Source of the DNA: Bidens hawaiensis
Taxonomy: Eukaryota > Streptophyta > Magnoliopsida > Asterales > Asteraceae
Reading direction: 5' to 3'
Assembly (NCBI GenBank): GCA_021521415.1
Contig: JAIQDT010003797.1
Location: forward strand, 62,001 to 126,000
DNA: 64,000 nucleotides
The notes beneath the pieces were generated by a model that had not been told where the DNA came from, did no database searches, and saw only the letters and a program-made list of their open reading frames with translations. Positions 1 to 11,400 of this stretch are shown piece after piece. Positions within the stretch are counted from its first letter, which is position 1, and the number at the start of each line of letters is the position of its first letter. Position numbers and translations under genes: made by a program.

Positions 1-236
1 AAACCGAAGTCAGATATTTTTGCATTGAAATTTTTATCAAGCTAAACATTGCTAGCCTTTATATCCGTCAGATATTTTTGCATTGAAATTTTTATCAAGC
101 TAAACATTGCTAGCCTTTATATCTCTATGGATGATGCTAAGATCTAATTCTTCGTGGAGATAAACTAAGCCTCGAGCTATCCCTATGCATATGCTTACCC
201 TCACATCCCACGTTAATTTTTCTTTGTTGTTTGCTC
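1..236 (-). pseudogene. RLK kinase exon: catalytic loop region, duplicated and frameshifted
   Basis: After an acceptor at 237-238 the reading runs [17 protein letters not shown], then LVYLHEE and HRDIKASN, the kinase alpha-E helix and HRD catalytic loop. The codon after ASNV is TAG where the family has Leu. The stretch HRDIKASN...KISD is then repeated because positions 9-66 and 67-124 are a tandem duplication of period 58, which is not a multiple of three. The sequence nearest position 1 continues into DFG, so the kinase carried on beyond the window. The duplication and stop make this exon non-functional. Confidence 0.85.
9..124. repeat. 58-bp tandem duplication inside the kinase exon
   Basis: Positions 9-66 and 67-124 are identical except at the last base (c66 against t124). 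The unit covers the HRD loop to KISD codons of the kinase. At 58 bp it shifts the reading frame. Confidence 0.95.
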
Positions 237-1090
237 CTGTAGAATTTAATCAAGTTTATCAGTACTGGTTTCTAGATGAAAGTGAAAAAGATGTTTCTCT
301 TTTCAATAATTTGGAGGATTAATAGAAGTGAAAATTTAAACTCGAGGGTTGGGTTTTATCTCAAACTAATCAGAAAAAAATGTCAATTCAAACTAGTTGA
401 AATCCCTTGCGTGAGGCAGCGAAAATTCGGTCGGTATCATTTTTATATTTTACGGTACCGACACTTGCTATACCAAATGAGAATCCCAAAATAATTTCCT
501 GATATGGCCAAAAGGATGTTAATACGCGTATAACTTACGATACCATAAAATACTCTATCTTCAATACAACTTTGTGTTTAATGAAATTTATACTCAAATT
601 TAAAAAAAATAAAATTAAAGCAACTGGGTATTCATTTATTTTTTAAGTTGACGAGAAATAAAATTGAACTAAATCTAAATTGTTTAAAGACGTAATTATT
701 AAGTATAAGTGGTACAAGTTTAACTTAATAAAAAAGAATTTTCTTTTTTGCTCCAAAATTGTTGAAACTTAAAAGAAAAAGAACAATTAAAAAACAAATT
801 GTTTTGTATGAAAATCGACTAACCCATATAAATATACTTTATAATATATGTAAAAAATGGAAAAAAAATGTATTCCTTATAACTCAAAACATGTATCAAC
901 CTGAATTTGTTTTAACATGTTCATCTTAGCCTCTATTTATACTTACCGTACCCCCTTTATATATACCCAAATATTTATTGTAAATTTATTTTTAAACCAA
1001 CTCCCCCAACCAAACCTTATGCAATAGTTTAGTTTGGCACAACGCATCGCACGGGTATCTTTGTTGTGCTCATTAATGCATTAGTCTCAC
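237..1090 (-). other. RLK intron (AT-rich, no gene seen)
   Basis: Lies between the donor at 1089-1090 (TTCG/GTGAGA on the minus strand) and the acceptor at 237-238. It is AT-rich. Near 1035-1065 it has a GGCACAACGC stretch like the Helitron-type sequences at 22.5 and 46.1 kb. The short open frame at 276-494 has no recognisable similarity. Confidence 0.6.
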
Positions 1091-1301
1091 CGAAAAGGAC
1101 ACGAGATAGGCAATTATTTTACATGTACTCATAAATCAAAGACATTTGGTTCTTTTCGACACAACATCCATAAAGTTTGACAAGATTAGGGTGTTCTAGT
1201 GCGGAAATCATGCCAATCTCATTGACAAATTCATGGGCTCCTTGTTTAGACTTGGGTGATAATTGTTTTACTGCAATAAGCGTCCCGTCCGCCAATAAAC
1301 C
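1091..1301 (-). pseudogene. RLK kinase exon: N-lobe (VAIK lysine to hinge) with premature stop
   Basis: Reads LLADGTLIAVKQLSPKS with the beta-3 lysine (AVK), then EFVNEIGMISALEHPNL and KLYGCCVEKNQ, ending in IYEYM. The next codon is TAA (1119-1121) where relatives have Glu before the NN of the hinge region. After it the frame continues NNCLSRVLFG to a good donor at 1089-1090. The stop is one base from GAA. Residues flanking it are conserved, so this is a nonsense mutation and not a mis-called intron. Confidence 0.87.
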
Positions 1302-1391
1302 CTACATAACATAAGTTTTATGGATAACGCAAGATAATAAAAGGTTATGTTCATGGACTTGTGTTTTCATCAATTGACAATTAAACACTAC

Positions 1392-1513
1392 CTTGTAAAC
1401 GGCACCAAAACCACCCTCCCCAAGCTTGTTAGACGGATGGAAGTTATTTGTTGCAGCGTTTATCTGTTTTAGAGTAAAAATACCTTTTGGTAGATCTATG
1501 CCTCGAAGCTCTG
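1392..1513 (-). pseudogene. RLK exon: juxtamembrane and glycine loop
   Basis: Reads [34 protein letters not shown] and FGAVYK. This holds the family's FTL-QI-AATNNF juxtamembrane motif and the GEGGFGxVYK nucleotide-binding loop. The acceptor is at 1514-1515 and the donor at 1390-1391. Open throughout. Confidence 0.88.
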
Positions 1514-1582
1514 CTGAACAAATAATGTTGTATAATAAATGACTCTTAAATTAAAACCACAAAAGTTTATTGAAAGATTTAC

Positions 1583-1732
1583 CTGTATCTGTCATTTTTT
1601 TCTTCATAATGTATCCTTTTCTCCACAAGATAACAATGATTATAATTACAAAAATAGTTCCACCACAAACCGTTCCAACTATTAAACCAACATTTGCATT
1701 ACTCTTTTTTCCAGAATTTGGTGGCATGAAAT
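1583..1732 (-). pseudogene. RLK exon: transmembrane segment
   Basis: Starts in phase with the malectin exon (EP/DFMPPNSGKKSNANVG). It runs through one hydrophobic helix, LIVGTVCGGTIFVIIIIVIL, followed by the basic stop-transfer WRKGYIMKKK. This is the single-pass type I anchor expected between malectin and kinase. The acceptor is at 1733-1734 and the donor at 1581-1582. Confidence 0.88.
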
Positions 1733-1783
1733 CTGCATAATACAAGGTAAGGAAGTGACTTTTAAGACTTTTGAGTCAAGGAG

Positions 1784-2158
1784 CACTGCAACGATTGTGT
1801 CCTATCCGGACAACGAATTTCTGTCCCGGCAAAATGTAGTCGGGAAACGTGTTGTCGATATAGCTCGTCCCGAAGAAAAATTAAAATCTTTCCCCACTAC
1901 ATGTCGTCGGAATAAATATTACAAAAAACATTTTTAAGAAAATGTTTTATTCTTTAATTAAAAGATAAGTAATATTTTAAATAAAAAATTAAATACTTAT
2001 CCCGACAATATGTCATCGGCATAGTAAAATGAATAGAATAATATTTAAATCTCTACCAACAACATGTCGCCGTGATTGACCAGTCAAGAAATTTGGAATT
2101 TTCTATCCCGTCGACAGGTCATCGGTATAGGTTTCCTCGAAAAAAGTTTCTTGTAGCG
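1784..2158. mobile_element. Non-autonomous CACTA-type MITE in RLK intron
   Basis: 375 bp. It begins CACTGCAACGATTG and ends CTTGTAGCG, whose reverse complement begins CGCTACAAG. These are imperfect inverted ends close to the CACTACAAG terminus of plant CACTA elements. It is flanked by a perfect 3-bp GAG duplication (1781-1783, 2159-2161), the size expected for CACTA. Inside are several GTCGTCGG/CCGACAA-like subterminal motifs. It lies between the TM exon (1732) and the malectin exon (2873). No coding capacity. Confidence 0.8.
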
Positions 2159-2161
2159 GAG

Positions 2162-2872
2162 TCCTTTGACCTTTTGCTTTTTGCTGGATGAGAGTGAATA
2201 GTTACACATTTAAGCAATATTTACACTCAAAACCAACGCTTGGGGCAAGGCAAATGTTAGAAATATATTCTCTTCACCTTACTTTTGAGTTTTACTAAAT
2301 CGATCTAGCTTAACATTGAGAAGATTTGTCGAAGCATATTTAGTTCATATTCTGGCTGAACCTAAATGACCAAAAACATATTTATACGTTTTTTACACGT
2401 TAAATCGACATATTTACAGATTATAATAGGTGAGAAAAATAAATGGCGTGATTAAAAAGATGTACTAAATTTGACAAAGAAAATCTTCATCTTCATGTGT
2501 TTGTTCGATTTAACCTTCTACTTTCTTGGTCTCAAAGGAACCATACAATAATCAAAATAAGAACACACAATATTTTAGATAACTCACTCTTGTTATATCA
2601 AGAAATATTTAACTCAAAACATCAGATCGTACAATAACACTAATCCTAAAATTGATTATTAATATCACATCTCGGGCAAGCCCGCTTGGCTTAACTAAAC
2701 TGGGCTCGAGCTCGGTTGTGCAATGTAAAATTAATATATCGAAGTACAAATAGAAAAAAACTTAAAATACAGATGCAAGGCTCGTTTAGGCACGACGATC
2801 CTAAATGAAATTCCCATACAAAGCTCGAGTTGGGGCTTGATAACTAGATGTGGTAAGTGAAGAATTACTTAC
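2162..2872 (-). other. RLK intron, rest
   Basis: Between the MITE and the donor at 2871-2872. AT-rich with GC-richer islands near 2670-2720 and 2820-2850 (CTCGAG, GCCCGCTTGG) that look like old repeat sequence. I see no gene. Confidence 0.5.
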
Positions 2873-3068
2873 CTGGCTCGATTGCAATAGCTGATATGAT
2901 AGGACCAAAGGTTGCATCATCAAGAACACCTCTGGCGCCTTTACCAGCCCAATAAAGTTTAATCTTTATCGTATTTTTATTAACAATAACCGGGTAACTC
3001 TTTATAACTGCAACACCAATACCTCCAGCCTCTTTTAATATATCAAAATTCTTCAGTTTTAACTCCCC
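2873..3068 (-). pseudogene. RLK exon: C-terminal part of malectin domain
   Basis: Reads GELKLKNFDILKEAGG, then VAVIKSYPVIVNKNTIKIK, LYWAGKGA and FGPIISAIAIEP. This matches the conserved end of the extracellular malectin domain (IHLYWAGKGT...PLISAISVEP in relatives), which binds carbohydrate in animal malectin. The acceptor is at 3069-3070 and the donor at 2871-2872. Open throughout. Confidence 0.87.
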
Positions 3069-3403
3069 CTGAAAATGTTAACATTCCTATTACAGCGCAT
3101 TATTTAAATTACCAAGTTATAACTAAGGTAACCAACTCTTACGACAATTTGACCAGCTGCCAGTCAAAATGTTGCAGTAGCAGTAACTTTTGAACATGTT
3201 TACTTTTTTTACTTTTTAATTTTTGCAATGAAGCCACCACACAAGATATATTAGGTAGTTAATTTAAGGACAGCTTCAAATATTCTTAAAATATCATATT
3301 TTCGAAAATCATGTTTTCAGAATACTATTGAAAACTTTGTGTTTTTAGAAAAATATGGTATTTTAAAAAATTAAAGATATATACATATGTGTGTATATAT
3401 ATA

Positions 3404-3450
3404 TATTTAAATCTCTACCAACAACATGTCGTCGTGAAATCAGTAACAAG
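3404..3450. repeat. Fragment of the 1784-2158 MITE family
   Basis: The stretch TTTAAATCTCTACC followed by AACAACATGTCGTCGTGA repeats the internal part of the MITE near 2042-2072. Likely a truncated second copy in the next intron. Confidence 0.6.
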
Positions 3451-3595
3451 GACTATTATTTTTCTTACCTTAAAGTTTTACGTGTTGAAAAGTTCATGGT
3501 TTTCTTTTGGTGGTTTAAGAAATCGAACCGAAGTCGGTTGCACTTTTATGCCGTTGCCCAATTATTATTTTAAAAAATGGAGCCAAGTATGCTAC

Positions 3596-3957
3596 CTACA
3601 CATAAACGTCGAATATACGCTTCCCAATGCTATCATTCGTCAAATCAATCTCTACAAAGTGAAGTTTGATGGTATAGTTCCCATTCATAAGACACAATCC
3701 ATAATAAGTAAGAGAAACAGGAGTCGTGCGTGCTGTTGTATATAATTCGGTGTAAAATCTGGATACGTTTTGGAGCATCGTGGTGTTGCGAACAATATAG
3801 GGTTTAGGAGTACTGACATCTAAAAAATGTCCTGTCCTACTAAACGCCCAATTTTCTTCCTCATTGTATGTATCTCTTTTCTCTGAGTCATGAATGTATG
3901 TTAAGTTATTGATATTTACGTCTTCGCCCCCACAGTTGATATGCAGAGAACAGATTT
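3596..3957 (-). pseudogene. RLK exon: N-terminal part of malectin domain, ending in an in-frame TAG
   Basis: Reads ICSLHINCGGEDVNI, then NWAFSRTGHFLD, FYTELYTTARTTPVSLTYYG and ending GKRIFDVYV. SLHINCGG and YxARLSPxSLxYYGLCL-like blocks are malectin hallmarks. The last codon before the natural donor (GTAGC at 3591-3595) is TAG, where relatives have CAG (DVYIQG). Either this is a C-to-T nonsense change, or splicing has moved 6 nt upstream to a GTGTAG donor, which would delete two residues and keep frame. The start follows the acceptor TATCAG at 3958-3960. Confidence 0.86.
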
Positions 3958-4042
3958 CTGATACGTAGGATAGCATCTTTAATTACATTATAAAATGAGG
4001 TTAATGTGTAGTTGTAAGTAGTGATGTAGCAACTTTACGTAC

Positions 4043-4101
4043 GTTGGTCATACGGCTTGATGCATGGGAAATCTTTCCTTAGACATGGATTGATATTATT
4101 T
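4043..4101 (-). pseudogene. RLK linker exon between LRR and malectin
   Basis: Reads NNINPCLRKDFPCIKPYD, matching the Cys-pair linker (HPCLKRDFPC in relatives) that joins the last LRR to the malectin domain. Phase agrees with the exons on both sides. The upstream intron (4102-5502) has no recognisable gene. Confidence 0.82.
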
Positions 4102-5502
4102 CTACATAAGAAAAACAAGAAGACAAGTCATTGTCTAGTGGTGATGCTTACAAAACACTTATTAGGCCTAACTGTCCTGTCTTAATAAAGCTCCTACCGG
4201 TGGTGGAGCTAGGATTTTCAATGGTGTCAGCATTTTTTTTCACTCGTTATTTCTAATAGCCTGAGGCCCGATTTTTCGGTTTGTCCAATGTCTTGATACT
4301 AGCACGTTGACATTCAAAAATGACATAAACGAAGCTCGCATGTCTAAGGTTGCTCATTGGTCGGCTTCAATAATTTGATCGACAATTTTTTGTATAGTAT
4401 TTAGGTTAAACATTTAATGAATTGGATTATTGTTAAAATAACAAAATGTGCTTTTATAATGTAGTTTCCTTAAATTGGAGATAAAACTAGCTTTTTGAAA
4501 AAAATATAGGTTAAAATAAGAAGACCTAAAATACTTAACAAATGTAAGAAGTCTATGTAATGTAGACATTGTGTTTTAAAATTTCAGATATGATTTTTGG
4601 ATTTGTTTTCATATCGGCAGTATATAGAGAAATCCCATACGTGACAATGTAACACAATAAAATATATATTCTAGGCATGATCTTTTATACACTAGTTATT
4701 TAAGATACTATGATGTTTTAAAGTTCCTCCCTAGAATAAATTTGTCATTGCGCTTTAAATTGTTACATAAGATTTTTTCTATATAATACCTTGCCAAAAG
4801 AATCTAAAACGCCATTTCTAAAATTTTAAACACAATGTGTTCTTACACTTTTTAAGGTTTTGGGTCTTGTTATTCGAACTCCGCCCATTGTTTGATTAGT
4901 TAAACTTTAACAATAAAGTTTTTAATTAGGCAGAATTCAATAAAAGTAATTAAATAAATAGAAATATTTTAATGGGCAACTGGTTCAATTTTTTTATTCT
5001 TCATAAAAAGAAACCAGGGTTCGTTAAAAGTTATCTTGTTATATGTTCTATATGAATCACAATGGCATGTATATAAAGCATAAGTGATTTCATGGTATAA
5101 TTGGTATGCTACTGAACCTTTTTTGAGTTAAATATATAGTTTTAACGTCTAATGTAAACGTAAATTTGATATTTTTTTATACTAAGAACAAATTTAAGGT
5201 GTTAAATGTGTTTTTTTACTACTCATTCATGTTGCAGCTTTATTTTGAAATTCAGAATACTTTGTATAAATTAAACGTGATCGTGTCTATAAATGGGTAA
5301 AAAAAATAATAAAATTTTGATGTGATTGGTTGCGACAATGCAACCTTAAATGAGGTTAGGGTCATGTGTCTTACTGTTTATTTGTAGACGAAGAATAGCT
5401 CTCCACCATGTTTTTGATTCAAATAGTGAAAAGTTTGTTTACATTAACCATAAACAAACATATGACGTGTTTTGTAACGAGGAAGAAATTAAACAAACTT
5501 AC
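4102..5502 (-). other. RLK intron, no gene seen
   Basis: AT-rich. The ORF at 5350-5628 overlaps the antisense of a real LRR exon and is not a gene. Repeat-like sequence near 4190-4330. Confidence 0.55.
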
Positions 5503-6007
5503 GTTGCCCCTTGTTCACACCTTCTAGGACCCGAAGCAGCATCCCAAGTAAACTTGTTGTACGAAATATCCCTGCATATACAGGAGATCGAACAATCCTC
5601 TATTACTACCAGAATTTTATTATTTTAATTAGTTGAGTAGTATCACATTATTTTCATTCAACCACATGCATGGTTAATTTCTAAACAAATGATGATGTAG
5701 TGCTGTGAAATGATAACTGCATGAGAAAGATTATCCTTACACTTCCTTGGTGACCCATTCTGGCATAGGTCCAGTAAGATTATTTTCTGTCAAATAACTG
5801 TAAAACAGAAATAACTATAAAACAGTAATCACCAACCGATCGATCATATTTGCAAATTTAGAAGACAAGATATTAGTATTGTTTAAGACAACTTCACACA
5901 CACACATATATATATATATATACACACACACGTACATGTAATCCACATTTCCTAGTTGGGAAAAATATGATGGAATCTGGCCACTCAAATTGTTGAAACT
6001 GAGGTCT
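5503..6007 (-). pseudogene. RLK exons: last three LRR units (5936-6007, 5741-5797, 5503-5571)
   Basis: Exon 6007-5936 reads DLSFNNLSGQIPSYFSQLG; exon 5797-5741 YLTENNLTGPMPEWV; exon 5571-5503 DISYNKFTWDAASGPRRCEQ. All match the LxxLxLSxNxLxGxIP plant LRR pattern and the C-terminal LRR cap of the family. Splice sites keep phase (CT/A, AT/T, GT/G). No stops. Upstream of 6007 the intron runs into the copia insertion at 6582. Confidence 0.87.
5894..5931. repeat. CA/TA microsatellite
   Basis: Runs of (CA)n-(TA)n-(CA)n in an RLK intron directly beside the LRR exon donor. Confidence 0.9.
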
Positions 6008-6581
6008 CTGCATCAATAAAATATATATGATGTAAATTTAATGAATCCTTAATGTCAATAAAATAATTGTTAATAAAATATAGTGCAGTTTGTTTAAGGA
6101 GATGTTTCCAAATTAGTGAGGTCAGGTTACTTAATAAAGGGAAAAAAATAAGAAAAATTTGTTACCACCAAAAAAATGCTCTAAACAAATAATAAAAAAT
6201 TGCTATATAAGTACTGTGTTAGGTGGGTCTAACGATTGATTCAATAGCCAAGAAAACAGAAGGAAATCTAGAAGGAATAAAGGGAGGATACTTGAGGCAA
6301 ATTTTCTGTTTATTCTTCCAATCAAACGATTACAATTTTAAAGGAAACAAAAATGAAAAGTCAAACTAATTCCTAACAATGTGGAAAATAAACGTTACCG
6401 GAGATGAGGGCATTCCCATGATCTCCTTTATTTATGCAAAAATCAAATACTAAATCAAAGATAAGTTGCAACTAATTTCATTCATGCATGCACATGTTTT
6501 ATTCCAAGTTGGCTTTTGAATGGCTTCGACCCGTCTCACTGCTCCGACCCGTAACATACTGGCTGTAGAAAATCTTACTAT
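6008..6581 (-). other. RLK intron left of copia insertion
   Basis: No exon could be read here. It is the continuation of the intron whose other half is 20414-20774. Confidence 0.6.
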
Positions 6582-7572
6582 TGTAGGGATTACTACGGTG
6601 GTTCGGAACGAAAACAGTTATTATATTTGAACCCATTTTAGTTAAAAGAATCGTTTCAATAGTTATTAAACATTATTAATAAACGAGTATATGAACGAGT
6701 CATAAAACGCAGCGGATATAACGAGTTAAAATGAACCAAAATGAAACCTGAAACCGGATCCGATTACAAACGCGTACGAGCACGAGTAACATAAATAATA
6801 ATCAACCATAGGGTGTTTTCGATATACCTCGGTTATACACAAACCGGGAAGACACCGAGGGTTGACGAGAGATGCTAGGATGACACAATCCAAGATCCGA
6901 CAACAGATTCGGCGCTACAGTGGTTCACGGCGGCGGCGGGTTTAATCCGGCGACGGCAGACACACGGCGGCGGCAAGTCTTGTGGCGGACAGCAGCTAAA
7001 CAGAGTCAGGACAATAATAGGACAGCAACACAACAGTGAATAGCAGCAAAAGCTCCCAAAATCTTGTTCGCCGGAAAAACGTGGCTCGCTGGAGAAGAAG
7101 AACTAGGTCGCCGGAAAACCGAGATTTCAGATCTCGGTTACACCGGAGCTAATATGGAGCTGCGGTGGATCTTGCGGTGACCAGAGAGCAATAGTGGTGG
7201 CCGGGTATGATGTGTGGCGGCCGGAATGATTTCGCCGGAAAACCGGTTCGCCGGAAAACCGGTTCGCCGGAATTCGGCGCCAGATTCTTATGGCAGCTAG
7301 GGTTTTATAAGTTTTGTTAAAGTTTTATTTCAAATAATAATATCTTATTATATATATAGTATTATTAGTAGGGTTTAACCAAGTTAACCAATTGGGCTTG
7401 AGCCCAATTAACAAAACCAAGCCTAGTCCATAATCCTGTCAATCTAATTAATTGTGTCGGCCTAATTAACATTTAAATAGGCCTTTATCTCCTCTCCCCC
7501 GGTGTAACTCAGTCCGGGTCACGTTCGGGTCAGTCACGTTGGCTTGACCCGAAACGTCCATAAAATCCAACA
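6582..7572 (-). repeat. 3' LTR of copia element
   Basis: 991 bp, TG...CA ends. It is the same sequence as 19434-20408 with substitutions and indels; one indel near 7225 adds a further CGCCGG-containing stretch. On the minus strand it follows a purine tract (GTGGGAGAC). Confidence 0.92.
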
Positions 7573-8417
7573 GTCTCCCACTTGGACGTATTTGGGTCAA
7601 GTATCACAACGCTGACAGTCAAAGGCGTTCTAGCTACACATAGCTGTCCCAACCGAATATGACATTTTAAATCCATAACCAAAGTATCTTGGAATACCAT
7701 ATTGCAAGACAATGAATTTATAGTAATCGTTGTCATCTATCCTTTCTGTATAAGACATTAAATGAACTATGAGACATGGATCATATCATTCTCATATAGC
7801 GTTCAATTATTGTAATTCTCGATATAGAGTCAAAGTGGTCCAATCAAACACACAGTTAGTTTGGGTGACGCCTCACACTTTACCAGTTTGAATCAACCAG
7901 GGCGCCAATATGTCTAACTGTTACATTTAAATGTAAGAGTACAGAATCTCATCTTGACTACATACAACTCCCACTGAACTCCAGAACATTCCCAACCAAT
8001 GCCTTTATGGCTGGCAGTTACGCAACAGCGGTTGACATGATCAAAGAATATTCCTCGGTAAACGAAAGTTTAAAAATATGTATCTCAGGTCTAAGGATAC
8101 TAAATGAGCATACTATTATCAAAACATCTTATGATTAAGATCCATGAAGATGATTTGATGCGAGTTACATCCAACGTCATTCATAATGAGGTCTGTGAGT
8201 TTGGAAGTCAACTACTTTAGTCCAAAGTCAGAATAGTCTTAATTCAGAATCGCTCCCACGAGTCTGACCGACTACGGATAATTTAGAATACAATATTCAC
8301 GGAATAAACGTATTAAAATGAACACAGTTGTATCATTCAACGTTTGCATTTAACCATTAAATCAAAAGTGAACAGAAAAGTACAACTGATAAAACGTTCA
8401 TACATCCAAATATTAAA
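7573..8417 (-). other. Copia 3' untranslated internal region
   Basis: Between the end of the RNase H frame and the polypurine tract next to the 3' LTR. No open reading frame of note. The ORF at 7530-7736 straddles the LTR edge and is not a gene. Confidence 0.7.
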
Positions 8418-11400
8418 TCAAAATAAATCACTAGCAAGTCTAAGCCCGATAGCATCTCTATGCTGATCATGTTTGTCTTGAGTCATTGGCTTAGTGAACG
8501 GGTCGGCTAGATTTTGATCTGTGTCTACTTTGCTTATCACGATGTCACCTCGTTCCAATATTTCCCGAATAAGATGAAACTTCCTTAGAATGTGCTTGGT
8601 TCTGTGATGAGACCTTGGCTCTTTGGCTTGAGCAATAGCACCTGTGTTATCACAGAATATCTCGATTGGTTTGTGAATACTCGGAACCACATCGAGATCG
8701 GTGATGAACTTCTTCATCCAAGCAGCCTCCTTTAGCAGCATCAGATGCGGCTATATATTCGGATTCGGTGGTAGAATCCGCTACTACACTCTGCTTGGAG
8801 CTCTTCCAATAAATAGCTCCTCCATTGAGAGTGAAAACGAAACCCGACTGTGAGCAAGAATCATCTCGGTCAGTCTGGAAGCTAGCATCAGTGTAACACT
8901 TTACAGTGAGCTCCTCTTCCACTCCTCCAAACACCAAGAACATGTCTTTGGTCCTATTCAAGTACCTTAGAATGTTCTTCACAGCAGTCCAATGGGCAAT
9001 GCCAGGACTCTGTTGAAAACGACTGGTCATGCTCAAGGCATACGAGACGTCAGGTCTAGTACATAACATAGCATACATGATAGAGCCAACCGCAGAAGCA
9101 TATGGAATTGCTTGCATACGTTTAGATTCAATGTCCGTTGCCGGAGATTGCGATTTGCTCAACATGGTTCCCTTAGTCATTGGAACAGCTCCTTTCTTGG
9201 AGTTTTCCATTGAGAAGTGTGCCATCACTTTGTCTATGTAAGTACTTTGACTAAGCCCTAGAATCCGCTTAGATCTATCTCTATAGATCTTTATTCCCAG
9301 AATATAAGCGGCTTCTCCAAGATCTTTCATTGCAAAACAAGATTCCAACCATAGCTTAACTTGTTTAAGCATAGGAATGTCGTTTCCAATGATCAGTATA
9401 TCATCCACATACAAGATGAGGAATGATATAGTGCTCCCACTGGCCTTTTTGTAAACACAAGGTTCATCTTCGTTTTTGACAAAACCAAACTCTTTGATTT
9501 TCTCATCAAAGTGAAGATTCCAGCTTCGAGATGCCTGCTTAAGTCCATAAATGGACTTGTTCAATTTGCAAACCTTATTAGGATATTTTGGATCGACAAA
9601 ACCTTCGGGCTGAACCATATAGACATCTTCAGAAAGATGTCCATTAAGGAAAGCGGTTTTGACATCCATTTGCCATATCTCATAATCATAGTATGCAGCA
9701 ATGGCAAGCAATATCCTAATTGACTTAGTCATAGCAACGGGAGAAAAAGTTTCATCATAGTCAACACCTTGAGTTTGAGTGAAACCTTTCGCGACTAGCC
9801 GTGCTTTGTAGGTTTGCACATTTCCATGCATGTCGGTTTTCTTCTTGAAAATCCATTTGCTCCCTACTGCCCGACAATCGGGGGGTAGCTCAACCAAGTT
9901 CCAAACTTGGTTATCATGCATGGACTGCATCTCAGCATTCATGGCATCTTGCCATTTCTTGGATTCCGGATCCAAGATAGCAGACTTGTAGTTAGTAGGC
10001 TCGTCCCCAGATTCGGCTACTAATAAGACTTCGGCACCATCTAGATGACATAAGTATCTAGAATTTGGTACGGGAGTCCTACTACTTCTGCGAACGCTTG
10101 CGTTCACGTCTGATGTATCAGCAACAACAACTTGTTGATCAGACTCTCCAACTTCCTCAGCAGTTGGTTGTGGTTCTTGAATTTCTTCAAGATCGACAAT
10201 GTTACTTCTAGTTCCTTGACTAAGAAATTCTTCTTCAAGGAAGTAGCCCTTCCTCCTGACAGAAATCGTATTTGTATCAGGATGAAAGAAGTAATAACCG
10301 CTCTTGCAGTAGTATCCGACGAAAATAACTTTTTCGCCGTGGGGATCAAGTTTGTCATCAGACTCACTTGTGATATATGCATCACATCCCCATACTCTAA
10401 GATAAGACAATTTGGGTTTCTTTCCCTTATGTCATATCTCATATGGTGTTTTGTCTATCTTCTTAGTTGGAGCTAGATTGATAATGCGGGCGGCGGTCAT
10501 AAGGGCGTAACCCCAAAAGGAGTGAGGCAAGTTAGTTCTACACATCATCGATCGAACCATGTTTAGCAAAGTTCGATTTCTCCTCTCGCTCACGCCATTA
10601 AGTTGGGGTGTGCCAGGTGGAGTGAGCTGTGAAACAATTCCATGCTCTTTTAGATGAGTGATGAACTCTGTGCTGAGATACTCTCCACCTCGATCTGATC
10701 GAAGTATCTTAATGGTTTTATCAAGTTGTTTTTCCACTTCGCTTTGAAACTCTTTGAACTTTTCAAAAGTTTCGTGCTTGTGTTTCATAAGATACACATA
10801 AGCGTATCGACTATAATCGTCGATAAAAGAAACGAAGTATCTTTCATGGTTTCTAGTCATGGTTCTGAAAGGTCCACATACATCAGTATGTATGAGTCCT
10901 AACAGATCACTTGCTCGTTCACTTTTATTAGTGAAGGAGTCTTTGGCGAGTTTGCCAGCTAAGCAAGATTCACAAGTGTTAAAAGAGTCCGGTCCTGTGT
11001 AGTCAAGAATACCTTCGGATTGGATCCTTTTAACTCTTGCCTTGCTTATGTGGCCAAGTCGGCAATGCCATAGAAAAGTATCATTGACACTAGTCTTGTT
11101 ACGTTTTGAAAGATGATATACGTTATTGTCAGGTTGAACATCAATCTCATAAATACCATTTCGAGGTTTAGCCTCAAAATAAAAGATATCATTTAAGTAA
11201 GCAGAAATAGCCATGCCATTAAGAACATACTTAAATCCTTGTTCAAATAACAACGAAACTGAAATGATGTTTCTGGTCAAGCCAGGAGCATACAAACAAT
11301 TATTTAAAGGAAAAACTAGGCCAGATGGACAAGTAAAATGAAATACTCCAGTTGCCAGAACTGGTACTCTCTTCCCATCTCCAACGATGAGTTCCATGCT

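Noticed and set aside
5350..5628. 92-aa plus-strand ORF
   Set aside because: Covers the antisense of LRR exon 5503-5571 and its intron.
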